Origin: WTJH01 sp049598145
Lineage (GTDB): Bacteria > Bacteroidota > Bacteroidia > Flavobacteriales > Flavobacteriaceae
Reading direction: 5' to 3'
NCBI GenBank assembly: GCA_049598145.1
Contig: JBMYNJ010000020.1
Coordinates: 1 to 20,831 of the forward strand
DNA length: 20,831 bases
Shown here: positions 9,101 to 18,300 of the stretch, one piece after another
How the letters are laid out: every line of letters begins with the position of its first letter
How positions within the stretch are numbered: position 1 is the stretch's first letter
The notes under the pieces: model-generated
What the model was told of the DNA's origin: nothing
The model's input: the letters and a program-made list of their open reading frames with translations, nothing else
Database searches by the model: none
Position numbers and translations under genes: made by a program

Positions 9101-9507
9101 AGCGTGTATTGGGAGATTAATTTTTCAAAGAGCGCTTCGGCGTAGGTCACAATCAAGAGCGGTTTTGTGCTTCTTGCTATTTTCTTTAAAACTTCGGCTC
9201 TTAACAATACATTGGCATTATCTGTATTTTCGGTAATATAGGGCTGCCGGGAGCTGGCCGGAAAATACAATACTTGTTTGTCTCCCAAAAGGACCTCTAA
9301 ATCGTTCAGATAATAAGCGGCTTGTTCGGCATTGTCTAATACAAAAAGAAGTGAATTTTGAGTGCTTTCAAATGCAGCGGCCATTCGAAAACTCAATCCT
9401 GAACCTACAGTCCCTCGAATATGTGTGCTCTGGGGGAGCCCCATAGCTTTGATTATTTTTTTTTGGCTTTCTAAAGGCGATATGTCTGCTAGAAAATCTT
9501 GTATCAC
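6157..9507 (-). CDS. mfd: Transcription-repair coupling factor Mfd
   Basis: The 1116-residue protein is an ATP-driven translocase that removes RNA polymerase stalled at DNA lesions and recruits UvrA. Residues 1-330 form a UvrB-like module in which the Walker A is degenerate (RGTVGSGLSF, 31-40). The RNA-polymerase-interaction domain (CarD/Tudor-like) is at about 425-485 (MQIGDYVTHIDHGIGKFGG). The RecG-like motor has Walker A GDVGFGKT at 579-586, DEEQ box at 680-683 and TATPIPRTL at 706-714; a TRCF C-terminal domain ends the protein. Length is normal for the family. The start is GTG at 9507, with no ATG near it. It begins 18 bases after pdeM and is probably the last gene of the repair operon. 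A TATCTTTA sequence at 9514-9521 (7 of 8 to the -7 box) could give an internal promoter but sits very close to the start codon. Confidence 0.98.
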   Translation of the reverse strand: MIQDFLADISPLESQKKIIKAMGLPQSTHIRGTVGSGLSFRMAAAFESTQNSLLFVLDNAEQAAYYLNDLEVLLGDKQVLYFPASSRQPYITENTDNANVLLRAEVLKKIARSTKPLLIVTYAEALFEKLISQYTLKKNTLRLKKGEILSIDFVNETLFEYGFERVDFVSQPGEFSVRGGIIDVFSFAYQHPYRIEFFDEEIESLRSFDVSTQLSISHFDSIDLLPNTSQVSFTDKRKSLLESLPENSSFWFQNRDQCGKILNRLFSKAEEHFSTLDTTIQYPPETLFLRKSDLDEQLKQRCLFLLENSDQFPADAPIHFKQSPQPIFQKKFDLLIDHLNTNHESGYVNYLMCTGEKQAQRFHDIFQEMEDTVHYRTRVSSFFEGFEDLECRIACFTDHQIFERYHKFSIKSQKTQKDALSLKELTHMQIGDYVTHIDHGIGKFGGLKRIEIEGKWQEAIKLIYGERDILYLSIHALHKISKYRGKDGASPQVHKLGSKVWKNLKQKTKKKIKEIAFNLIQVYAKRKSKIGYAFAPDSYLQLELESSFLYEDTPDQSKATADIKADMERERPMDRLVCGDVGFGKTEVAIRAAFKAVDNSKQVAVLVPTTILAFQHQKTFSKRLADLPVRVDYLNRFRTAKDKKRILQELEEGKLDILIGTHQLVNKSVKFRDLGLLIVDEEQKFGVAVKEKLRAIKTDVDVLTLTATPIPRTLQFSLMAARDLSVIATPPPNRYPIESEVVRFSEEIIRDGILYELKRGGQVYFIHNRVENIREVAGMLQRLVPDARIGIGHGQLEGAKLEKILLSFMEGAIDILLATTIIENGLDVPNANTIFIHNAQSFGLSDLHQMRGRVGRSNKKAFCYFITPPLSAINSDAQKRIQAINQFAALGSGYQVAMKDLEIRGAGNLLGGEQSGFINDIGFDAYQKILEEAVEELKISQFKELYAEELQSDQRSFVKELQLDTDWELLIPDDYVNSVQERLTLYQKLSQIKEEEVLDKFKHEMVDRFGPLPYEAEELLKSIRLKWVATQLGIERLVIKNNKAVGYFIADQQSPFYQTPGFQYIIQQVPQLYPKVQIKEKKVGQQLKLLVIFKEVREVQELLEALKPLVPELTNV

Positions 9508-9525
9508 GGGGCGTAAAGATAGCTG

Positions 9526-10164
9526 TTATCCGGTTGAATTGCGATAGGCAAGGACCTCATTTTCTCCGAGTATATACACTCGATCTTCTTCTTCAATGGG
9601 CATTAAGTGAAGGCCTGTGAAAGTGCCAAAGGCAGGTAAAATGAGTTGATTGGGTTTACTGAAAAAGCACCTTACTTTGATGCTTTGCCTTCCTTTTCCT
9701 CTTAATAGTATCCCGGGATGAATATGACCGCAGATGGTAAATTTCGAATGTGTTTCGGGTTCATGTGTCAAATGAAACGGGGAGAGTATCAAAGATTCAA
9801 CAACTTCTAAAGGGGTATTTGCATAGGCCTGACTCGGGAGAATGTCGTGGTTTCCCGAAATCAGAGTCATTGAACATTTTTGATTTTTTGACCATTGTTC
9901 AAAAATCGTCCACTCTCGATTGAGGCTGCTGTGAAATAAATCGCCCAAGATGTAAAGTTTTTCTATGGGGTAGAGTTGTTTCAGCGATTCCATTTTCCGA
10001 TAAAAATCCAAGATAGGTTCTCGGGGCACAGGGATCCCATTTTTTCGGAAGTGTGTAATTTTTCCCAAATGGACATCGGCCACCAAAAGCGCCTTTTTTC
10101 GTTTCCAAAAAAGGGCTCCACTGGGGTCTAAGATCACTTGTTCTCCGGCCAGATCAATAGTCAT
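9526..10164 (-). CDS. pdeM: Ligase-associated metallophosphoesterase/endonuclease PdeM
   Basis: The 212-residue calcineurin-like metallophosphoesterase has all family motifs: D-x-H in LLVADVHLGK (D30, H32), GDLFHS at 74-79, GNHD at 104-107 and GHIHPG at 146-151. These bind two metal ions. The protein matches the 'DNA ligase-associated metallophosphoesterase' type, reported as an Mn-dependent DNA nuclease/phosphodiesterase encoded with a ligase, an Lhr-type helicase and an MBL exonuclease. Here it directly follows the helicase, whose TAA shares one base with its ATG (TAATG), indicating translational coupling. Family members have about the same length. Role in DNA end processing before ligation is inferred from family and context. 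Confidence 0.95.
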   Translation of the reverse strand: MTIDLAGEQVILDPSGALFWKRKKALLVADVHLGKITHFRKNGIPVPREPILDFYRKMESLKQLYPIEKLYILGDLFHSSLNREWTIFEQWSKNQKCSMTLISGNHDILPSQAYANTPLEVVESLILSPFHLTHEPETHSKFTICGHIHPGILLRGKGRQSIKVRCFFSKPNQLILPAFGTFTGLHLMPIEEEDRVYILGENEVLAYRNSTG

Positions 10165-12599
10165 TATTGGGAGATTTTGTTTAATTGTTTCAACATGCGT
10201 TTAATCCGGTCTTCTAATTTTTCGGAGGACATTTTTCCTCGCAAACGGTCGGTGATTATAGGAAAGGAGAATGGGGTTGGATGTTCGGTCGGCATCCAAC
10301 ATAAGGATTGTTCTGAAATACGCTCAAAGGCTTGCTGAAGTCGACCTTCTTCCATGCCATGTTCGTAGGTTTCGGTGAGTGCTTGTTGGTATAGTAGATT
10401 ATCGGGTTCATAGTCTTTAAATACTTCATAGAACAGTTGAGCCCCCGATTGGAGGTGTTTTGCCTGGATCGGTTTGTTAGGAAACCCTTGGAATACCAAC
10501 CCTCCAATCACGGCAATATCTCTGAATTTACGTCGAGCCATTTCACTGATATTAAAACTTTTCCTTAGATCCTCAATGATATCTTGAGGACTTAAGAGAT
10601 TATTGTCAATAAGGCCTTGGAGATCAATCGGTTTATCAGAAAGCAGTTCAAATCCATAGTCGTTAAATGCTAAGGAGAAACTACTGGGCTCCAAAAGCCC
10701 CATTCGATAAGCGACAATGCTTGCCATAGCTTCGTGAACCGCACGTCCTTCGAAGGGATAGAAGACCGCATGATAGCCCTCTCTGGAGGGGAAACTCTCG
10801 ATTAAAAATTCATTGGCTTTAGGAATGATGGATTGTTTTTTTTGTTGTTCTAAAACGCCTCTCAGTGCTTTGCGTTCCATTGAATCTTGTTCTTCTAAAT
10901 CATAGAGGGTTTCTCGAAGGAGTTCACTTAAGTGAGCAGAAAAACTCATTCGTCCTCCCATCCAACTGGGGATTTTGGCTTGTTTGGCTTTGGATTTTCG
11001 AACCAGTACTTCCATGTTTTGAATACGGACTAATTCCAACACCCGCCCAGAAAAAGTAAAGGTATCTCCAGGCTGAAGTTTGCTGATAAACCACTCTTCA
11101 ATACTGCCGAGGTAACTCCCTTTTAAATATTTGACTTTTAAATCGGCACCTCCAACGATGGTTCCCATACTCATTCGGTGCCGCATAGCAATCCCGCGAT
11201 TCGCTACCTTGAGTTGACCGTCTTCCTCTTGAATTACTTTTTTATATTCGTCGTAGTGTTCTAAACTCTGACTCCCAAACTGGAGAAAATTCAGACACCA
11301 CGCCCATTCCTCCCCTCGGATTTCTTGGTAACAAAAGCTTTGTTGAATGATTTTGAAGATTTTTTGAGGGTGAAAGCCATTGCCTACAGCCAAGGTCATT
11401 AGAAATTGAATCAACACATCAAAAGAAAGCAGATACGGTTGTCGGTCTTCAAGGGTTTGTCGGTCGATGGCTTTTTGGAGCGCCAAAGCTTCGATGAGTT
11501 CCATGGCATGGGTTGGAACAAAGTGAATTACGCTGGTGGCTCCGGGCTGATGCCCGCTTCTTCCTGCTCGTTGTAAAAAACGCCCAACCCCCTTAGGGGA
11601 CCCGATCTGGATACAACTTTCTACCGGACTAAAATCAACTCCTAAATCTAAACTGGAAGTGCAAACCACTAATTTTAGACGTTCTTCTCTCAATTCATTT
11701 TCAACCCAAAGGCGAACCTTTTTTTCCATACTTCCATGATGCATAGCCATCTGTCCGGCCCACTCGGGCATGGCCGCAAGAATTTTTTGAAACCAAACTT
11801 CACATTGAGCACGGGTATTCGTAAACAGTAAAGTTGAACGGTTTTGTTCGACTTGTCGAATCACTTCCGGAAGTAGATGCAAGCCCAGATGTCCCCGCCA
11901 AGGAAAATTTTCCATCTCCTCGGGAATTAAAGACTTTACCTTAATTTTTTTGAGCGTATTTGCCCGAATACACAGCCCGGCTTTTTGGGTGGGTTTTAAT
12001 AAAATCTCTTGTGCCAATTCTAAATTTCCCAAGGTGGCTGAGATTCCCCATATTTTGAGATCGGGAAATAGTGCACACAGATAAGCGATTGCCAATTCTA
12101 CCTGGACTCCTCTCTTACTTCCCAACAGTTCATGCCATTCATCTACAACGATGCATTTCAGTTCTTTAAAATAATTTTCGTGATGTTTATGGCTTAATAA
12201 TAAATGTAAACTCTCCGGGGTGGTCACCAATCCAAAAGGCAGCTTTTTCTTAAATGCGGCCCTTTCTTTGGGTGAGCTGTCTCCCGTGCGTTTCTGGATT
12301 TCTGTATCGGGTAAAAGATCCCGATTCATTTTTTGGGTGGTATGCTGAATTTCTACCGCTAGGGCTCGTAAAGGAGTAATCCACAGCGCCTGTAGTCCTT
12401 TGGGGGGGATGGGGGCTTCGAGGGCTTCCTGTACGATGGCTCCCCAGAGGGAATAAGTTTTTCCACTCCCCGTCGGGGCATTTACTAAACCGCAGTTTCC
12501 TTCCCGATAGGCTTTCCAAGTTTGTTTTTGAAAAGGGGCAGGAGTCCAGCCTTGAACTTTAAACCAATCGGTAACATCTTTTGGGGTCTTTGCGCTCAT
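10164..12599 (-). CDS. Ligase-associated DEXH-box helicase (Lhr-core type)
   Basis: The 811-residue superfamily 2 helicase has a Walker A motif APTGSGKT at 41-48, a DEWH box at 153-156 (VVDEWHELLG), SATLGN at 187-192 as motif III, and the motif VI arginine region QRAGRSGHQPG. It matches the 'ligase-associated DNA damage response DEXH helicase', equivalent to the Lhr core: two RecA domains, a winged helix and an Lhr-specific domain, without the long C-terminal extension of mycobacterial Lhr. Such enzymes are ATP-dependent 3'-to-5' translocases. The ATG overlaps the stop of the ligase gene by 4 bases (ATGA), and its own stop overlaps the pdeM start by 1, so it lies in the middle of a coupled operon. 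Length is normal for this group. Confidence 0.95.
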   Translation of the reverse strand: MSAKTPKDVTDWFKVQGWTPAPFQKQTWKAYREGNCGLVNAPTGSGKTYSLWGAIVQEALEAPIPPKGLQALWITPLRALAVEIQHTTQKMNRDLLPDTEIQKRTGDSSPKERAAFKKKLPFGLVTTPESLHLLLSHKHHENYFKELKCIVVDEWHELLGSKRGVQVELAIAYLCALFPDLKIWGISATLGNLELAQEILLKPTQKAGLCIRANTLKKIKVKSLIPEEMENFPWRGHLGLHLLPEVIRQVEQNRSTLLFTNTRAQCEVWFQKILAAMPEWAGQMAMHHGSMEKKVRLWVENELREERLKLVVCTSSLDLGVDFSPVESCIQIGSPKGVGRFLQRAGRSGHQPGATSVIHFVPTHAMELIEALALQKAIDRQTLEDRQPYLLSFDVLIQFLMTLAVGNGFHPQKIFKIIQQSFCYQEIRGEEWAWCLNFLQFGSQSLEHYDEYKKVIQEEDGQLKVANRGIAMRHRMSMGTIVGGADLKVKYLKGSYLGSIEEWFISKLQPGDTFTFSGRVLELVRIQNMEVLVRKSKAKQAKIPSWMGGRMSFSAHLSELLRETLYDLEEQDSMERKALRGVLEQQKKQSIIPKANEFLIESFPSREGYHAVFYPFEGRAVHEAMASIVAYRMGLLEPSSFSLAFNDYGFELLSDKPIDLQGLIDNNLLSPQDIIEDLRKSFNISEMARRKFRDIAVIGGLVFQGFPNKPIQAKHLQSGAQLFYEVFKDYEPDNLLYQQALTETYEHGMEEGRLQQAFERISEQSLCWMPTEHPTPFSFPIITDRLRGKMSSEKLEDRIKRMLKQLNKISQ

Positions 12600-14182
12600 G
12601 GAATCATGCCTTTAAGATCGTTAAGCGTATTAGCGGATTGGGTCGATTTATCTTTTCGCCAGCGAAGAATTCGAGGGAAACGCACCGCCACTCCACTCTT
12701 GTGTCGGGGAGAAAGGGCAATCCCTTCAAAGGCAATCTCAAAGACCAGCTCGGGTTTCACTTGACGAACGGGCCCGAATCGATCAATTGTATTTTTTTTC
12801 ACGAAACGGTCTACCTCTTTCAGTTCAGCATCGGTTAAACCCGAATAGGCTTTTGCAAAGGTAACGAGTTCCCCTCCTTCCCACAGGGCAAAGGTGTAGT
12901 CTGTAAAAAGGGTACTCCGGCGACCATGACCACGCATGGCATAAGTCAAGACGGCGTCAATGGTGTATGGATCGGATTTCCATTTCCACCAATCCCCTTT
13001 TTTTCGTCCAATCCCATAGGGGCTGGATTTTCGTTTAAGCATCAGTCCTTCACTTTTTTGAACCGGAGCTTGTGCCCGCTCTTTTTCTGCATCCTCCCAA
13101 CTCTGACAAGGAACGATTTCAGATAAAAACCAAGGAAGATCTAAATTTTGGTGCGCATGAAATAAATCTTCCAGAAGTATACGTCTTTCTTGTAAAGGGG
13201 TTGTTCGCAGATCCTTACCCTCATATTCTAACAAATCATAGACGCCAAAAACTACGGGGATTTCTCTTAAGAGTTTAGGGGTTATATTTTTCCGCCCGAT
13301 TCTTTTTTGCAAAACCGAAAAGTCATTGATGCCCTCTGAATAGGCCAGAATCTCTCCATCCATCACGATCCCATTGGGAAGTTTTTCAGTAAAGATGTTA
13401 AATTCAGGAAACTTGGAAGTCATCAATTCTTCCCCACGACTCCAGCAGAAATACACTCCTGAACGGAGAATAATTTGTCCTCGCATTCCATCCCATTTGT
13501 GTTCCACAAACCAGTCTTCGGGGGATTCAGTTTCGAAAAAAGACTTTTCAAGCGCATAGGCCAAATAAAAGGGATAAGGTTTGCTTAATTGATCTTTGGG
13601 ATCAGGGTTTAGAAGAAGTTCTTCAAAACTTATGGTTTCTGGCGACCAGTCGCCCATAAGTCGGTGAGCGAGCGTTTGCTCTTCAAGGTCTAAGGCTTGG
13701 GCGAGGGCGCGAGTCATCAATTTTTGACTTACTCCCAAACGGAACCCACCGGTCATGATTTTATTAAAAGCAAAGCGTTCCAATGTTGTTTGTTGGGCCC
13801 AAGTTTGCTTAATATAATGTTCTTTTTCTGGGTCTTCTTTGGGTTTAAGTTCAATTAATGCTCGAATGATATCACTTAAAGCGGCGTCATTAAAACCAGT
13901 GGGTTGAGCAGGATACAGCAAAGCAATGGTTTCCGCTAAGTCGCCCACAATGTGGTAGGTTTCCTCAAACAGCCATGTTGGAATTTTCGCTTCTTCAGCT
14001 GCCCATTGGCGCATTTGTGAAGTCGTAATGGGGCGTGAAGGTCGCCGATGGGAAAGTAAAGCAATGGTCCACAAGGCATCTTTTTTGGGAGCCTCTTCAA
14101 AGTAAGCTTTTAAAGCAGCAACTTTCCCATTGGTTTTGGTGGTTTGATCCAATTGTTCGACAAGAGCGGCGAAGCGTTTCAT
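12596..14182 (-). CDS. ATP-dependent DNA ligase (cassette type)
   Basis: The 528-residue ATP-dependent ligase seals nicks through a covalent lysyl-AMP intermediate. Residues 1-200 form an N-terminal helical DNA-binding domain. The nucleotidyltransferase motif I is EHKWDGMRG, with the nucleophile K229. Further motifs include MDGEILAY at about 274-281, VFGVYDLLEYEG, the EGLMLKRKSSPYG motif and the WWKWKSDPY motif V. An OB-fold follows, with IAFEGIALSPRHKSGVAVRF near the end. It is a repair ligase: no polymerase or phosphoesterase domain of LigD is fused, and NAD-dependent LigA is expected elsewhere in the genome. It overlaps both neighbours by 4 bases, so production is likely coupled to the exonuclease and helicase. 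Confidence 0.97.
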   Translation of the reverse strand: MKRFAALVEQLDQTTKTNGKVAALKAYFEEAPKKDALWTIALLSHRRPSRPITTSQMRQWAAEEAKIPTWLFEETYHIVGDLAETIALLYPAQPTGFNDAALSDIIRALIELKPKEDPEKEHYIKQTWAQQTTLERFAFNKIMTGGFRLGVSQKLMTRALAQALDLEEQTLAHRLMGDWSPETISFEELLLNPDPKDQLSKPYPFYLAYALEKSFFETESPEDWFVEHKWDGMRGQIILRSGVYFCWSRGEELMTSKFPEFNIFTEKLPNGIVMDGEILAYSEGINDFSVLQKRIGRKNITPKLLREIPVVFGVYDLLEYEGKDLRTTPLQERRILLEDLFHAHQNLDLPWFLSEIVPCQSWEDAEKERAQAPVQKSEGLMLKRKSSPYGIGRKKGDWWKWKSDPYTIDAVLTYAMRGHGRRSTLFTDYTFALWEGGELVTFAKAYSGLTDAELKEVDRFVKKNTIDRFGPVRQVKPELVFEIAFEGIALSPRHKSGVAVRFPRILRWRKDKSTQSANTLNDLKGMIP

Positions 14183-15207
14183 AGGGTTTCAGAAGTTTCG
14201 ATTTCAGGAGTTTCGGCTTCAAATGCGGTCTTTTCAGTTTTGGCATCATAGCCTTGTTCTCTCAGATATTGGGCAAAGAGATGTGTATATCCATGCGTAG
14301 TAATCACTTCTTCGCAGCCTGTCGCCTCAATCGCTTGAAGGAGTCCTTTCCAGTCTGCATGATCGGAGAGTACAAACCCTCGGTCGAAACCTCTACGTCG
14401 GCGGGCTCCTCGAAAACTCATCCAACCCGAAGCATAGGCCGTAGCTGGTTGTGGGAGCTTTTTCATCCAAGCCCCGCCGGCAGCTGCTGGAGGGGCCAAT
14501 ATCATTGCACCTACAAGGTCTTCTTTGGAGACATTTGCATTTAAAGGATAAGTTTCAGGAAAATCAACCTGTGCGCGAGTGATTGCCGTCATAGCCGTGA
14601 TCGAACTATGGGTGTATATTTTTCCGATACTGGGGTCTAAATGCTTGAGAAGTCTTTGGGCTTTTCCCAAGGAATAGCCAAACAAAACTCCCGACCTTTT
14701 TTGGTGGGTTAAATTGTCCCACCAGTGGTTGATGTTTTGATGAATTAAGGTCGGTTTTTGCCAATCGAAAACGGGGAGCCCAAACGTACATTCACTGATA
14801 AAGGTGTGGCAGCGGATGGGCTCAAAAGGAGTCGAAACTCCGTCGGATTCTAATTTATAATCTCCCGTAAATACCCAGATTTCACCCTGATGTTCTACTC
14901 GGATTTGAGCTGAACCCAAGACATGACCTGCGGGATGAAATGAAAATTGAACACCATTGATGTAGAATTTTTCTTCATAATTCCGACCCGACACCTGGAT
15001 TGCTCCTAAGCGATGTTTGAGGATAAGAAGGCTTGCGTGTGTACAGATATATTGCCCGTGTCCCCAGCGGGCGTGGTCGGAGTGCCCATGCGAGATGATG
15101 GCTTTGGGAACTGGACGCCAAGGGTCTAAATAGACATCTGCCGGAGCACAATAGATACCCTTATCGCTAAACCGAAGGAGAGGCGTTTTTTTCTTTTTCA
15201 CGCACAA
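14179..15207 (-). CDS. Ligase-associated MBL-fold exonuclease
   Basis: The product of about 342 residues is a metallo-beta-lactamase/beta-CASP-like nuclease. The metal site is ISHGHSDHARWGH (H40, H42, D44, H45), HPAGHVLGSAQ (H91, H95), FTGDYK (D116) and VLSDHADW (281-286), with a later TTHGYTH. This matches the exonuclease of the bacterial lhr/ligase/exo/pdeM cluster, related to SNM1/Artemis-type nucleases. It is the first gene of the operon and the ligase ATG overlaps its stop (ATGA). There is no ATG near the start; translation could begin at TTG 15207 or GTG 15201, which is closer to the conserved 'LLRFSDKGIYC' segment. The exact start is uncertain by two codons. A TATCTTTTG sequence overlaps the TTG and would argue for the GTG if it is a promoter. 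Confidence 0.93.
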   Translation of the reverse strand: MCVKKKKTPLLRFSDKGIYCAPADVYLDPWRPVPKAIISHGHSDHARWGHGQYICTHASLLILKHRLGAIQVSGRNYEEKFYINGVQFSFHPAGHVLGSAQIRVEHQGEIWVFTGDYKLESDGVSTPFEPIRCHTFISECTFGLPVFDWQKPTLIHQNINHWWDNLTHQKRSGVLFGYSLGKAQRLLKHLDPSIGKIYTHSSITAMTAITRAQVDFPETYPLNANVSKEDLVGAMILAPPAAAGGAWMKKLPQPATAYASGWMSFRGARRRRGFDRGFVLSDHADWKGLLQAIEATGCEEVITTHGYTHLFAQYLREQGYDAKTEKTAFEAETPEIETSETL

Positions 15208-15328
15208 AAGATACGAATTAGTCTTCCTAGAAAAAAAGATTCTTGAAGGGCTTAGGGTCTTTCCTATTGTTGAAAAAGGGGGATAATTTTCAGGTCTGCT
15301 TAGGGGTATAATTGATTACATTCGTCTT

Positions 15329-18300
15329 ATGTATTTGATTTTTGACACCGAGACTACAGGCTTACCCAAGCGTTGGGATGCGCCATTAACAGACCTGGAT
15401 AATTGGCCTCGATGTGTACAAATTGCCTGGCAGTTACACGATGCGGAAGGGGAATTGATAGAGCATTGTGATTTTCTGATTAAACCCAATGGCTATACCA
15501 TCCCATATGAATCGGAAACGGTCCACGGAATTTCTACGGCTTTGGCAGATGCCAAAGGGGTTCCATTATCTGAGGTTTTGGATGCTTTGCAGAAGGCCTT
15601 AAATCAAACTAAATATGTGGTGGGACACAATGTTTCTTTTGATTTAAATATTATGGGAGCCGAGTTCCTTAGAAGCGGAAGAGAGAATCTTTTGGATTCT
15701 TATGCCGTATTGGATACGTGTACGGAGCCTATAGCCGAATGGTGTAAAATTCCCGGAGGTCGCGGAGGCAAATTTAAATTGCCTACACTTACTGAACTCC
15801 ACGAAAAACTTTTTGGAAATCCGTTTGAAGAGGCACACAACGCCACAGCGGATGTGGAAGCTACCACCCGTTGTTTTCTTCAACTCGTTCGGAATCAAAT
15901 CCTCTCCTTTCCCAAAGATGACAATAGTCTTACGGATCAAAAAACCTTGCAAGATGCTCTGCCGGATCGCGTTCGAATAATTGGGTTAAACCATCAGAAT
16001 CTCAAAGCACTTTCTTTGCAGTTGGTAAAACGGGAAGATTTTTCGGGGAAGCCCAAGGTGGGCCAGGAGGAACAATTCGCTTTAGAAGCAGCTCCTTTTA
16101 CCCATTTACATGTGCATTCTCAATTTTCGGTTTTACAGTCGACTTCCAGAATCAGTCACTTGATCACAGCAGCAGTTAAAGACCAAATGCCTGCTATTGC
16201 CTTAACCGATCATGCCAATCTGATGGGGGCCTTTCATTTTATTAAAGCAATCGAACAACACAATAAAACTTTAGAAGAAAATCAAACCCCTCTAAAACCC
16301 ATAATAGGTTGTGAGTTCTATGTGTGTGAAAATCGGAGGGATAAAACCCGTCGAGACGACGGATACCAGATCGTCTTTCTAGCACAAAACAAAAAAGGCT
16401 ATGAGAACTTAACCAAAATGAGTTCCAAGGCCTATGCCGAAGGATTTTACTACGTCCCTAGAATCGATAAGGAGGTGGTTTTAGAATTCAGTTCCGATCT
16501 GATTGTCTTGAGCGGAAATTTATACGGTGAAGTTCCCTCTAAAATATTGAATGTCGGGGAACATCAGGCCGAAACCGCTCTTTTGTGGTGGAAAGAACAT
16601 TTCCCAAATCGTTTGTATGTGGAGCTGATGCGCCACGATCAGGAAGACGAAAATCGGGCCAATAAATCTCTGGTTGCTCTAGCCCAAAAGCACAACCTAC
16701 CCCTTGTTGCTACCAACAATTCTTATTATACCACCCCAGAAGAAGCCTCTGCTCACGATATTCTCCTTTGTGTAAAAGAAGGCGAAAAGCAAGCGACTCC
16801 CATTGGTCGAGGCCGAGGGTATCGTTTTGGATTCCCCAACCAGCAATATTACTTCAAGAGCAGCGCCGAGATGAAAGCTTTGTTTTCGGATTTGCCCGAA
16901 GCCATTTTAAATACTCAAAAAATTGTTGAGGCAATTGAACCTTACACGCTTGCCCGAGAGGTATTGTTGCCCAAGTTTGAAATTCCAGAAGCCTATATTC
17001 AAACAGACGATCCCGACGGTAAAAAAGGAGAAAATGCTTATCTGCGTTATTTGACTTATCTGGGAGCCGAAAAAAGGTACAAAACCATAAATCCTGAGAT
17101 ACGCGAACGCTTGGATTTTGAGTTGGGAGTAATTGAAAATACTGGATATCCGGGCTATTTTCTTATTGTGCAAGATTTTATTGCGGCTGCTCGTGAGATG
17201 AACGTCTCTGTTGGCCCCGGACGGGGTTCGGCTGCCGGATCTGCTGTTGCTTATTGTTTGGGTATCACCAATTTAGACCCTATTCAATACGATCTTCTTT
17301 TTGAGCGTTTTTTAAATCCCGATCGAGTGAGTTTACCCGATATTGATATTGACTTTGACGATGAAGGACGCTCCAAGGTCATGGATTATGTCATTGAAAA
17401 ATACGGCTCAGGTCAAGTCGCACAGATCATCACATACGGAACCATGGCAGCGAAGTCTTCTATTCGCGATACTGCACGGGTATTAGACCTTTCCTTAGGC
17501 GAAGCCGATCGGGTGGCCAAACTAATTCCAAATATTAAACTCTCCAAAATTTTTGGCCTTTCAGATGAAGAACTGAAAGAAAAATTACGTGCCGATGAGT
17601 TGCAACGCGTCAATGAGTTAAAGACCCTTTCCTCTGGTGAAGACTTGGTGGCACAGACCATTCAACAAGCTCAGGTGCTGGAGGGTTCGCTTCGCAACAC
17701 AGGGATTCATGCCTGCGGAGTGATTATCACACCAGACGAAATTACCAATTTTGTTCCCATAGCCACGGCTAAAGATTCCGACCTATTTGTAACACAATTC
17801 GACAACTCTGTCGTAGAGGATGCAGGACTGCTCAAGATGGACTTTTTGGGCTTAAAGACCTTAACGCTCATTAAAGACACGGTTAAACTGGTTAAATATA
17901 AGCATGGAGTAGAGCTTGATCCCGATGCTTTTCCCTTAGACGATGTGAAAACCTATGAGTTATTTCAACGTGGGGAAACGGTGGGGATTTTTCAATACGA
18001 ATCTGCAGGAATGCAAAAGTATCTAAAGGACCTAAAACCAACCGTTTTTGCAGATTTAATCGCCATGAATGCCTTGTATCGTCCGGGGCCTTTAGAATAT
18101 ATCCCCAGCTTTGTCGCCCGAAAACACGGCGAGGAACCCATCACCTACGACTTGCCTGAAATGGAGGAATATCTCCAAGAAACCTACGGGATTACGGTAT
18201 ATCAGGAGCAGGTGATGTTATTATCCCAAAAATTAGCAGGGTTCACTAAGGGAGAAGCCGATGTCTTGCGGAAGGCTATGGGTAAAAAGATCTTTGCCTT

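Noticed and set aside
15205..15213. Promoter -7 element TATCTTTTG for the repair operon
   Set aside because: It has one extra base between TA and TTTG, no -33 box, and overlaps the possible TTG start codon; too weak to call.
15225..15248. Possible operator-like TTC-N-GAA palindromes (TTCCTAGAA, TTCTTGAA) between the repair operon and dnaE
   Set aside because: The arms are only 3 bases and such words are frequent in AT-rich intergenic DNA.
15307..15324. Promoter for dnaE (TATAATTG or TACATTCG)
   Set aside because: Both are only 7 of 8 to the -7 box and neither has TTG at the proper upstream distance, so they were not listed as features.
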